A stretch of DNA of 60,447 nt, from positions 1-60,447 of the IMG/VR virus record IMGVR_UViG_3300045282_000062. One strand, written 5' to 3'. The translations under genes and the position numbers were made by a program. Below the pieces are notes generated by a model. It worked only from the letters and a program-made list of their open reading frames with translations. It had not been told where the DNA came from and made no database searches. This document shows positions 42,701 through 49,193 of this stretch, piece by piece (within the stretch, counting starts at the first letter, position 1; every line of letters begins with the position of its first letter). Source of the DNA: a virus.

Positions 42701-42875
42701 GTATGGCAGTTTTAATGAGGTCATTTCTGGCCTTTAACTGATCGTTTGTTTTCTTGAAAACTGCCGCGGTGCCGGCGTCAATATCACCCATCGATTGTAG
42801 CTGATCGATGCCTGACTGTAATTGTGATGTGTCACTGACAAATTCAACGACTACCTGCTGCGTGGTGTCTGCCAT
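39696..42875 (-). CDS. tail tape measure protein
   Basis: A 1059-residue protein, the longest helical one in the tail block. An N-terminal helical region (1-200), a hydrophobic part (MAVNPGVLVIAAIAGLVAAF near 315), a long coiled coil with many A/Q/E/K/D repeats (360-870) and a second hydrophobic part (about 890-935; ALGAAQIAIIAARP) give the classic tape measure design. Its length sets tail length. The start lies inside the frameshifted tail chaperone gene (32-bp overlap with the T frame). Confidence 0.92.
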   Translation of the reverse strand: MADTTQQVVVEFVSDTSQLQSGIDQLQSMGDIDAGTAAVFKKTNDQLKARNDLIKTAIQGQDQLSVGVTEQQAIYNKLVASVKNLTGASKEAVQTLLKMSAGQVAQGFQQAAVNVDDYVAALEGATTGQDAVAKSSTTLRTQILQLTNQLAELTAAGEGNSAQYNDIALKVGKLKNALKDTQQTVANLGSDVPTLKIFAAAASGITGAFTAATGAAALFGDQNQELQEVLVKVNAVMAINAGLGQLLNLVRDEAAISTAKILVQEALYDTQLAIENGLQSESVIARTAATVAQVALNAAMAVNPGVLVIAAIAGLVAAFVKFSSSARQTKQQITDLNDAISLQKKLVEDDAQSFGRLADEQAASLGVLGAKQSAIIEAQGEAQAALINRRNEAIAKQQENANTAQLKLAATGKDEFKKAFEDATAEIDKLENANKDSASKINELRQQKNKQLQIETLQGVVDTLDAELNLTAENSVKKFAIQQKLNNAESALAVKNAGEDTEAILRIQAEASKKSLQIELDRQKFVAEQKLAVDQIAATKADQQAKNISDRQTKAQLDAQNQLALDELSLQLKNLELTSVQKLALTEQTNAKIADNNREFEKQQQLNAIADQESLEQITLQNSEATNQEKLNANIKLIVDQADAEIIANKGKNDKIREIEAKRDQDIKLARIQSIEDELQIELQLDKAKNDLILKDIDRTLKAQDQIRTATGIGGRKAVAQITGVHQESFDTQADLIDKQTDIQAAAIQKQIDANKAKNDILGGQDADLLAQQADLQSQKDQIIQAGQDKQVDLALKARQIQQDKFKETANDAIQGAQVVFNFIQSIGDAADKAEQQRIDTARSNIQALQDAGDISAKEAAARNKKLDQDEKNLQREQARRAKALAIFNAIISTAQAVVTALTAGPIVGVVLAAVTAALGAAQIAIIAARPIPQFKTGKHGNYEGLGLWGEAGAELMQRDGRMYVASKPTLTYIERDDVIYNPRETAAMMAGRVASGAVPSGISAPQRSGGIDYDRLGQTIAANTRTEGVMFDKDGHFHDFVQQGSSFTKYLNKRRRWG

Positions 42876-43101
42876 GGCCCGAATTTACTGCATTTTCTTT
42901 TAGAATGTCACCTATCTTTTTGTCTAATAGGAACATGTAGCCTAAAATATCCATCTTTTCAAATTCCTTCAGCCGCACAGGATCTTCATTTGCCAGCCAC
43001 CACATTTGCGAAAACCTGCTTTCTATTGCACTTTGGATAGCGCCGCTGACATGTACGCCTGCGACTGCTTTGCCAGCGCGTCTGTCACCTGGAAATAAGT
43101 T
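42844..43101 (-). CDS. tail chaperone T extension, made by -1 frameshift from upstream gene
   Basis: An open frame of 85 codons without a strong start, in the -1 frame of the gene ending at 43023. It can be joined there at T_TTA_AAA (43107-43101). The product after the shift reads NLFPGD... and then RFSQMWWLANEDPVRLKEF, the helical segment typical of the extended (GT-like) chaperone. It continues into the tape measure start, as in lambda. The fusion would be 252 residues (167 + 85). See finding. Confidence 0.8.
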   Translation of the reverse strand, partial: NLFPGDRRAGKAVAGVHVSGAIQSAIESRFSQMWWLANEDPVRLKEFEKMDILGYMFLLDKKIGDILKENAVNSGHGRHHAAGSR

Positions 43102-43601
43102 TTTAAACTTTCTTTGGGCAACTCCGAAAATGGCATCAAAGCTTTTAACGGCCCCGCCACTAAAAAAGGGAGCATATCAGTGTCCTCACGCCACTCTGCA
43201 ATCTTTTTATTATTGTATGCCATATCATAGGCAAATGGGCTTTCTGATTCATCGAAAAACAGGACACTGGCCAGCTTGTAAATATGTTCAGGTAATGGGT
43301 GGGCCAGTTCTACACGTTCGCGTAGATTTTGATGGATCTGCGCCACATCGATAATATTGACCTTTGGGCCCTTCAGTAAAATATCAATGGCCTTGCAGTG
43401 CAATTTCAGATAGTCATAATCACAGCGCATTTGAAATTCCTGGTAAAAGGTCATCGCAGTTAGCCCACGGCCGGCAGATATTTCAAATCCGTTTTCAAAC
43501 TGGTAGTATTTCTTACCGTTATGTTCAAACGCTAAAAGTAATTTAGCTTTTGTTTCCGGTATGAATACCTTCAGGCGCCGGCTTTTGAATAATTGGAACA
43601 T
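43023..43601 (-). CDS. tail assembly chaperone (gpG-like)
   Basis: A 192-residue protein immediately upstream of the tape measure, where the lambda gpG-type chaperone usually sits. It has helical parts (FAYDMAYNNKKIAEW; VTDALAKQSQAYMSAAL) and residues FISxTP-like strands near the start. Near its end the slippery heptamer T_TTA_AAA lets about some ribosomes enter the T frame. Chaperones of this type coat the tape measure and guide tail tube assembly. Confidence 0.72.
   Translation of the reverse strand: MFQLFKSRRLKVFIPETKAKLLLAFEHNGKKYYQFENGFEISAGRGLTAMTFYQEFQMRCDYDYLKLHCKAIDILLKGPKVNIIDVAQIHQNLRERVELAHPLPEHIYKLASVLFFDESESPFAYDMAYNNKKIAEWREDTDMLPFLVAGPLKALMPFSELPKESLKTYFQVTDALAKQSQAYMSAALSKVQ
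43101..43107 (-). promoter_or_regulatory. programmed -1 frameshift slippery heptamer T_TTA_AAA
   Basis: In the zero frame the codons read AGT TTA AAA ACT, so the heptamer T TTA AAA obeys X_XXY_YYZ exactly. A slip by -1 enters an 85-codon open frame. The zero frame stops 78 bases downstream, leaving room for a normal chaperone end. Confidence 0.78.
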
Positions 43602-43815
43602 ATATTTTACCCATTTCGTTTTCTAATTCAGTCACCGCAAACCATCCATTTTTCTTTGACCTACCAAATACCAGCGCTACTTTCTGTGCGTATTTGCGCC
43701 ATTTTAACGTAGTGAAATCCTGCGGATGTTTCCAGTTATGCGTTTCGTACCCATCACAGAAACAACTGCCTTTGTATTCATAGCCGTACTTCTTTGCCAG
43801 TTCGTCTACACTCAT
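43543..43815 (-). CDS. unknown protein upstream of tail chaperone
   Basis: ATG at 43815 overlaps the preceding stop as ATGA, giving 90 residues; a longer frame up to 43884 exists. It has FCDGYETHNWKHPQDFT and WFAVTELENEM. The chaperone gene starts inside it (59-bp overlap). No family recognised. Confidence 0.6.
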   Translation of the reverse strand: MSVDELAKKYGYEYKGSCFCDGYETHNWKHPQDFTTLKWRKYAQKVALVFGRSKKNGWFAVTELENEMGKIYVPIIQKPAPEGIHTGNKS

Positions 43816-44093
43816 TTGTCCGGGTGGCTTAATTTTCCAATGATGATTTGAATGCCCATAGCAGTAGATACCACAATCGCCCACATTTTCACACTTTCAT
43901 GCCAGATCAGCCAATATAGGATGGACCCATACCATGGCGTCATGCACACAGGGCACGCAAAGACAGGATTGTGTAGCTGATCCGGCAGCGTTTTATTAAA
44001 CCAGTTACCCAATGCACCAAAGATTTCACCCTGCTGCATCACATACCAAATGCACTGAATAAACGCCGCTATGATAAATGCCTGTGCTATCAC
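43812..44093 (-). CDS. membrane protein with CxxC motif
   Basis: A 93-residue protein with two or three hydrophobic helices (IAQAFIIAAFIQCIWYVM; SVKMWAIVVSTAMGIQIII) and CPVCMTPWYGSILYWL between them. Position among tail genes is unusual for a membrane protein. Related small proteins occur in Bacteroidota phages. Function unknown. Confidence 0.6.
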   Translation of the reverse strand: MIAQAFIIAAFIQCIWYVMQQGEIFGALGNWFNKTLPDQLHNPVFACPVCMTPWYGSILYWLIWHESVKMWAIVVSTAMGIQIIIGKLSHPDK

Positions 44094-44332
44094 TCACCTG
44101 TGTATTTAAGATAAAATTTCAATTTCATCGTGCTGGTAGTTTCGTCATGGTCAAAACTAAATTGCTTGTATCCGGGGGGCGCGCCCGCGTTCACTTTTTC
44201 AATCAGCGCCGTGATGATATCCGCAATTTCCTTATCCGTGAACTTTTCCCATGTTTCGATTTCTGCAAATGTGTGGATGACCGGGTGCAGATGTTTCGTT
44301 ACTTTTTTCCCTAAAACTTTCTTTAACCCCAT
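44090..44332 (-). CDS. unknown small tail-region protein
   Basis: An 80-residue protein, helical then stranded (TWEKFTDKEIADIITALIEK; GYKQFSFDHDETTSTMKL). Its start overlaps the stop of the next upstream gene as TAATG. No family recognised. Confidence 0.6.
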   Translation of the reverse strand: MGLKKVLGKKVTKHLHPVIHTFAEIETWEKFTDKEIADIITALIEKVNAGAPPGYKQFSFDHDETTSTMKLKFYLKYTGE

Positions 44333-44574
44333 TATGAAATTTTTACCAGGCCTGACGCCAGGCCGCCAAAATCTAAAATAATATTGGACCCATCAAATTT
44401 GGTAGATCCTATCGGTATGCCGTTATTCAGTTTAAATTTCCCTGTCACGTCATCACGGTAATATACATCTACGCGCGGTTCAGGGCCGTACTTGTCAGAC
44501 AGCGCCGCGCCATAGACTATGGTCATGTTAGGCTGATTGCTGAACGTCAGCGATGTGCCCGGGCAACATGGCAT
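44332..44574 (-). CDS. stand-alone GG-[AS]-G-[FLV]-V beta-domain protein
   Basis: From ATG at 44574, an 80-residue protein consisting of the C-terminal beta domain seen in 44704, 45351 and 36392: YGPEPRVDVYYRDDVTGKF then ILDFGGLASGLVKIS. A TTG codon six bases upstream is an alternative start. It overlaps the small gene at 44528 by 47 bp. Confidence 0.65.
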   Translation of the reverse strand: MPCCPGTSLTFSNQPNMTIVYGAALSDKYGPEPRVDVYYRDDVTGKFKLNNGIPIGSTKFDGSNIILDFGGLASGLVKIS

Positions 44575-44707
44575 TGGCAATTTGTTTAGCTGCTTTTAAA
44601 TTAGCGATTTTCTGCCGGCATATTTTCTGCGCGGCGCCGTACTCTAGTAACTGGCGCACATGATTATTTTGCCGGGCTGATTCACGAATAAGTTTGTTTA
44701 TATTCAT
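44528..44707 (-). CDS. 59-aa basic helical protein
   Basis: A 59-residue product from ATG at 44707, overlapping the upstream stop as ATGA. It is helical and basic (NINKLIRESARQNNHVRQLL; KICRQKIANLKAAKQIANA). It overlaps the stand-alone beta-domain gene. No family recognised. Confidence 0.55.
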   Translation of the reverse strand: MNINKLIRESARQNNHVRQLLEYGAAQKICRQKIANLKAAKQIANAMLPGHIADVQQSA

Positions 44708-45318
44708 GCTGATAAAATTGCGTATCCTGTCATAGTGCCCCCCAAATCAATATCCACACTTTGCAGCACATTGGACCCATCACGGTTTTGTGTGACGCCT
44801 ACAATCCGCAGTTCATACACCCCACCGCCTGCATCTTCGTAAATCTGAATTATCGGGCTATTGCCTAATGCGATGTATGGCATCACCAGCCAATCAAAAT
44901 GCAATGTGGATACACCAGTGAACGGCACCAGTAATTGTTCCTGACCGCCGCCACCGCCACCACTTATGCCCGGCAGGCCTATCTGATCTTCCGTATCATT
45001 GCCCCCGGTTATCTGTGCCTGCACGCAATCGTAATACCTGCACAGACGCATGGGCTGTGGCACGTTTGTCACCGGGTCCACGATCTGTAGCCCGAATTCA
45101 CCGGCGAACGGATTAAAAAAGCCAGCTGGCAGATCCGCAGCAGCAATTACTATACTTCCATTGCCGTCTGCCACCACTGTATTTTGGTATCTGCTTTGAA
45201 ATTTATCTGTGATGATCCATTTATATGATTCGGCAGGCGTTAGCCCGGCATTCACAGTTATGCCTGTAGGGCAGTTACTTAAAAATGAATCAAAGCAATT
45301 ATCGCAGCAGACGTTCAT
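44704..45318 (-). CDS. tail surface protein with C-terminal beta domain, paralogue B
   Basis: A 204-residue protein and a paralogue of its neighbour at 45351. Shared features: N-terminal CxxCF...LSNC (CCDNCFDSFLSNC), GITVNAG, SYKWIITDKF, DLPAGFFNPFAG, then a glycine-rich linker (GISGGGGGGQE) and the C-terminal domain with IIQIYEDAGGG and SVDIDLGGTMTG. Tandem paralogues suggest duplicated tail or baseplate decorations. Known family not identified. Confidence 0.65.
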   Translation of the reverse strand: MNVCCDNCFDSFLSNCPTGITVNAGLTPAESYKWIITDKFQSRYQNTVVADGNGSIVIAAADLPAGFFNPFAGEFGLQIVDPVTNVPQPMRLCRYYDCVQAQITGGNDTEDQIGLPGISGGGGGGQEQLLVPFTGVSTLHFDWLVMPYIALGNSPIIQIYEDAGGGVYELRIVGVTQNRDGSNVLQSVDIDLGGTMTGYAILSA

Positions 45319-45350
45319 AACGTGAATTTATGGAATTACTTAATGAGTAC

Positions 45351-45944
45351 CTAAACGAAAACCACAAAGCCATCAAAAGTGCCGCCCAAATCAATGTGTA
45401 CGCTTTGTAGGACACCATTGATGTCAAAAGTCTGCTGAATAGTGGGCGCCATCAGTTCGTACTGAAATAATCCGATAGATTTATACACCTGAATCAGTGG
45501 CGCAGTGATGGTATTGAATGGCGCCAGGGTCCAATCATAATCAAGTGTGGCCGCAGCAGTAAACGCCCGTTTAATCTTTGCCCCGCCATCGCTGGTGCAA
45601 TTTCCTATTTCAGTTTCAATGACATCCGGCGTATTCTTTTTGATTTTGATATTGACGCATTCGTAAACCTGACAAACGGCCACCGGCACTGGTTTGCCAT
45701 CTACGGCATCTGTGAAAGATAAAAGCAAATCACCTGCATACGGATTTAAAAACCCTTCTGGCAGGTCCGCAGGATCTATAAAAATGCTGCCATCTTCGCC
45801 AGCTATGACAGGCGATGAATATTTATTGCTGAATTTATCAGTGATTAGCCATTTGTAGACATGGCCTGAAATAAACCCACCATTTACGGTGATGCCGTCC
45901 AGACAATTGGATAGGACCGCATTAAAACATGGGATGCATTGCAA
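45351..45944 (-). CDS. tail surface protein with C-terminal beta domain, paralogue A
   Basis: A 197-residue protein with the same plan as 44704: CIPCFNAVLSNC, DGITVNGG, VYKWLITDKF, DLPEGFLNPYAG, then APLIQVYKSIGLFQ and SVHIDLGGTFDGFVV. The N-terminal halves match nearly segment for segment. The two genes are 32 bp apart. Confidence 0.65.
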   Translation of the reverse strand: MQCIPCFNAVLSNCLDGITVNGGFISGHVYKWLITDKFSNKYSSPVIAGEDGSIFIDPADLPEGFLNPYAGDLLLSFTDAVDGKPVPVAVCQVYECVNIKIKKNTPDVIETEIGNCTSDGGAKIKRAFTAAATLDYDWTLAPFNTITAPLIQVYKSIGLFQYELMAPTIQQTFDINGVLQSVHIDLGGTFDGFVVFV

Positions 45945-45988
45945 TGGGCTGGTTTTGCCAGTAAAAGTAGGGGAAAATCAAATACCCA

Positions 45989-46174
45989 TCAAATCGCATG
46001 CATTTCTATGCTGTGCCAGGGTTCATCTATCCGCCAGCAGTCTATAATTTTCTGCTTTGGAAATCGCCTTTTAAATTTCCTTCGCGCTTCTTTTTGATTC
46101 AGGGCTTTGACGCCCTGAAGTCCAAAACCAAATTGCGTAGTGCAGTAAACGCCGTAAATAGGTTTCTTTTTCAT
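45989..46174 (-). CDS. small basic protein
   Basis: ATG at 46174 overlaps the upstream stop as ATGA, giving 61 residues (KKKPIYGVYCTTQFGFG; NQKEARRKFKRRFPKQK). No family recognised. Positive charge may indicate nucleic-acid or capsid contacts. Confidence 0.55.
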   Translation of the reverse strand: MKKKPIYGVYCTTQFGFGLQGVKALNQKEARRKFKRRFPKQKIIDCWRIDEPWHSIEMHAI

Positions 46175-47037
46175 TGTGCTAACCATTTTTGTATTTCGTC
46201 CACTTGTTTTTCAACTTTCAAGCGCTGTAGTAGTGTTTGTTTTTTACCCTTGTATTCGCTATGCTTTACAGTGCCTTTAACCAAATAGAACGCGCCACGA
46301 TCTGCAAACTGTGGGGGCGTGGTGCCCTTGTAGTAAACTACTTTGCCGTCATCGCTGATCAGGGTCATTATCGACACGTAGCCAAACTGTGTATCATATC
46401 CGAATTCCTTTACAAATTTCACACGCATTTGCACCCTGGCGCCTTCAGTGAAATGGTGGCCAGCCGCCATAGCTTCAATCCGATAAGCTTCTAACCATTC
46501 ACGTTTTTTAGCTGTGCAATATTTGTGGGCCACTGTCTTTGTCACAAAGTATTCAGGTAATATCTGGCCATCGGGGCCATAGCAGTTATTGTCACCATAA
46601 TTAGCAGTGCATTCCTTTACTACTTCAGTCCAATCATAGCGGACAAGTTCACCAATTTCTACGGCCCGCTGACGTGCGTAAACCCTAGTGCGCATATTCG
46701 GTTCCTGATTCATGGCGCGGTTTAACTGCCAGCCGTCTGTACATGTGCGTATATCCTGCCCTGTTAGTTTGCCAAATGAAAATTGCCATGCGTTCAGATT
46801 TGCTATCCTGGTTTTGGTCCAATATCTGCGGCCATCACTTTTTAAATCCAAATCCACTGCATATAATTCAGTCATCACCTTTACTTTTTCTTCAGCAGCA
46901 GCGAAATCCATCGATAGATTCTGAATGTACCTGTAGTGTGTAGTGATGTACGTGCAATGATCATACGGATTTAGCGTCTGCGTTTCGTGAACGTTCCAAA
47001 GTGTGTAGTAGTGATTTGTAAAACCGATTGTTAACAT
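46171..47037 (-). CDS. unknown 288-aa protein with OB-like C-terminus
   Basis: A 288-residue protein after the terminase and a small promoter-driven gene. The N-terminal part is not recognised (YTLWNVHETQTLNPYD). The C-terminal part (about 220-275) reads KVVYYKGTTPPQF, LVKGTVKHSEYKGKKQT and RLKVEK, a pattern seen in OB-fold-like domains at protein ends. It may bind DNA or RNA. Function unknown. Confidence 0.6.
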   Translation of the reverse strand: MLTIGFTNHYYTLWNVHETQTLNPYDHCTYITTHYRYIQNLSMDFAAAEEKVKVMTELYAVDLDLKSDGRRYWTKTRIANLNAWQFSFGKLTGQDIRTCTDGWQLNRAMNQEPNMRTRVYARQRAVEIGELVRYDWTEVVKECTANYGDNNCYGPDGQILPEYFVTKTVAHKYCTAKKREWLEAYRIEAMAAGHHFTEGARVQMRVKFVKEFGYDTQFGYVSIMTLISDDGKVVYYKGTTPPQFADRGAFYLVKGTVKHSEYKGKKQTLLQRLKVEKQVDEIQKWLAQ

Positions 47038-47065
47038 GGTGGGTTATTTTACTGGTTTAATTTCA

Positions 47066-47290
47066 TTATCGATTTTTAGATTTTACCACATAAACACCAT
47101 CTACCACACCTTTTTCAAAAACTTTTCTACTAACCCACGCCATTTTCTGATTATTAATACCGTTACCGCCTTTATAGTTAAACCCTACATACCATGATAC
47201 GCGGCTAAGAGTTACTTTGTTGAGTGTGAATTCTTTTCCTGTAGGTGTGAAGATGTACGTAGTGCCTGATGTTGGAATTGTCTGTGTCAT
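47066..47290 (-). CDS. small protein under operator-controlled promoter
   Basis: A 74-residue strand-rich basic protein (GTTYIFTPTGKEFTLNKV; VSWYVGFNYKGGNG). It starts four bases after the -7 box of the strongest candidate promoter. No family recognised. It may be early-expressed. Confidence 0.6.
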   Translation of the reverse strand: MTQTIPTSGTTYIFTPTGKEFTLNKVTLSRVSWYVGFNYKGGNGINNQKMAWVSRKVFEKGVVDGVYVVKSKNR

Positions 47291-47294
47291 CCTG

Positions 47295-47325
47295 TAAAGT
47301 TAGTACTAATTAAGTACTAACCAAA
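47295..47325 (-). promoter_or_regulatory. promoter with perfect AGTACT operator
   Basis: Minus-strand TTTG (47325-47322), a 19-bp spacer and TAACTTTA (47302-47295). The spacer holds the perfect inverted repeat TAGTACT-AATTA-AGTACTA (47301-47319, plus strand). Start codon at 47290. Same design as 26797-26827, with shared flanks. Confidence 0.78.
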
Positions 47326-47326
47326 T

Positions 47327-48694
47327 TTATTTCAAAATATTTTTGTGGAACGTATTCAGGTAATACCGCCAGTGGTCCAAATGATCGGCGCGCTTCTTTG
47401 GGTTTTTGCGGTCGCCTTTTTCGATTTCCCCCATTTCATTGACACTCACATTTTTACAGTCAAATATCAGGCCTTTGGCTTTGATGGGGTCGAATGTTAC
47501 AGTGCCCTGGCTGAAGGCAGCATTGACTAAAACCCTGTTTTCCTTTACTTTGGGGTTTATGGTGGGCACGCGCAGCTGCGTGGGCGCCAGCTTCAGTTCG
47601 GACCGGATCACGGTGTAGTAGTTTATGCCGTCCTGCACCAGTGCTGTAGTGCCCTGTCCTGTGGCGTCACCTGTCACCGTGAATATGCAGCCCCGGTATG
47701 CCGCCCTGATATAATCGCACAGCTTGTAGATGTCTGATTTGGCCAGCTGAATGGCTTCAATACATTTGATGCCCTGATAGTGCTGATAGACGCCGCAGGT
47801 AATCGGGTTCACGTTAAAGTCAAATGACAGATACACATCATAGCGGTTATTCAGCACCGTTATACCTACATGTTTCTTTTCATCGAAACACATGGCATAC
47901 GGATCATCCACCTTTAAATTGCCCCACTTCCCAAGTGTGTAAACCTGGTAATGGTATGGATCTATTTCTGCAAGCTTTTCCAGAAAGATCACACGCATAG
48001 GGCTAACAAAACGGTTATCTTTGTATGTGGTCCACGTAGAATTATAACTGAATGTGTGCCTTTTTACCGCGCCTGTTTTTTCATCTGTGAAATCCATACT
48101 CCAATCAGATGAAAAATTACTGTATGGATCTGCCGCGTCTTTGTAAAATGTTTTATAGATCCAATGTTCCTGATAATCACCTTCCGTTTCCGGGTTAAAT
48201 GAAAGCCATACTTTTGGATTTCCTTTGTTACTTCTAAGCGATGTCATCAGCACCACAAAATCATCCATATCGCATTGGTTCATTTCTTCCCCCCACATAT
48301 CGGATGGGTTTGCAGTAGATTTCACTTTGCCTGGTTCATCCATGCCCCGGCAAATAAATTTGTTTCCGTTGATGCACCGGATTTCCAGCGGATTTGCGAT
48401 AAATTGGAAAAGATGATCAACGCCCCACGCCTGCGCTATATCCTTAAGCATCTGCCATTGACTTTCCTTAATGGTGTCTTTTACTTTGCGGACCAAAATG
48501 CACCTAAAATATTTTTCAGCCATGCACCGGGTCAGTAGCCAGCTGGCGATAAAATACGATTTACCTGAATCACGGCCGCCGTACAGTAGTTCAATGATGG
48601 CTGTGGAATAACGTAAATCACGATAGGCCGGCAGAAACGCTTCCCGTGGAATATTGACTACCTGAAATGGTGGGGGCTGTTTAACGTTCAACAT
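47327..48694 (-). CDS. terminase large subunit
   Basis: A 455-residue packaging ATPase-nuclease. Walker A is GGRDSGKS (39-46), Walker B-like region DMWGEEMNQ (132-140), coupling region SLRSNKGNPKVWLSFNP. The nuclease half has SFDFNVNP (about 290-297) and VTGDATGQG (about 341-349) as acidic metal sites. It overlaps the small subunit by 14 bp. It cuts and pumps phage DNA into the head. Confidence 0.95.
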   Translation of the reverse strand: MLNVKQPPPFQVVNIPREAFLPAYRDLRYSTAIIELLYGGRDSGKSYFIASWLLTRCMAEKYFRCILVRKVKDTIKESQWQMLKDIAQAWGVDHLFQFIANPLEIRCINGNKFICRGMDEPGKVKSTANPSDMWGEEMNQCDMDDFVVLMTSLRSNKGNPKVWLSFNPETEGDYQEHWIYKTFYKDAADPYSNFSSDWSMDFTDEKTGAVKRHTFSYNSTWTTYKDNRFVSPMRVIFLEKLAEIDPYHYQVYTLGKWGNLKVDDPYAMCFDEKKHVGITVLNNRYDVYLSFDFNVNPITCGVYQHYQGIKCIEAIQLAKSDIYKLCDYIRAAYRGCIFTVTGDATGQGTTALVQDGINYYTVIRSELKLAPTQLRVPTINPKVKENRVLVNAAFSQGTVTFDPIKAKGLIFDCKNVSVNEMGEIEKGDRKNPKKRADHLDHWRYYLNTFHKNILK

Positions 48695-49160
48695 TTACCT
48701 GTATTGCGGGGCGCAATTGATTGTTATCTTTTTCAAAGATTCCGAAATACCGGCCTAGCATTTCCAGCGCCCGGGTTTTGTCCCATAGCGTCAATTCTTT
48801 TTTAGTTTTGGTGCCAAATTCATTTTCAGTCACTGTGATTTTAACGCCGGCCACTGCTGCGCTGTATTCCTTATCCACATCCTGCAAGTCCAGCGGTTCG
48901 TTATCATCACCCAAAACTGTGTTTATATCGGAAAAAGCAATTTTGCGAAGTTCGTCTATCACTTTTTCCCTTGTGAGTTTGCCGGATGCAACCATTTCCT
49001 GCTTAATTCGTTGCAATTCAGCGATAATGTTATGATTTCTTAATAATCTAACTGCCTGCACAGCAGCCGTTTTTGTGGAAAATCCTGCGGCAATCGCCGC
49101 CCGTGTGCCATTATAGTCCACCTGGTATTCCTGTACGAATTTTGTTTGTTTTAGTGTCAT
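48681..49160 (-). CDS. terminase small subunit
   Basis: From ATG at 49160 (a TTG at 49175 is possible), 159 residues. It has the Terminase_2 pattern: TLKQTKFVQEYQVDYNGTRA and AGFSTKTAAVQAVRLL, then KLTREKVIDELRKIAFSDIN. It recognises the packaging site and loads the large subunit. Upstream is a degenerate two-box AGTACT-like sequence (GTACT-GATTT-AGTAT). Confidence 0.9.
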   Translation of the reverse strand: MTLKQTKFVQEYQVDYNGTRAAIAAGFSTKTAAVQAVRLLRNHNIIAELQRIKQEMVASGKLTREKVIDELRKIAFSDINTVLGDDNEPLDLQDVDKEYSAAVAGVKITVTENEFGTKTKKELTLWDKTRALEMLGRYFGIFEKDNNQLRPAIQVNVER

Positions 49161-49193
49161 TTGAAACAATTTCAATACTAAATCAGTACGAAT

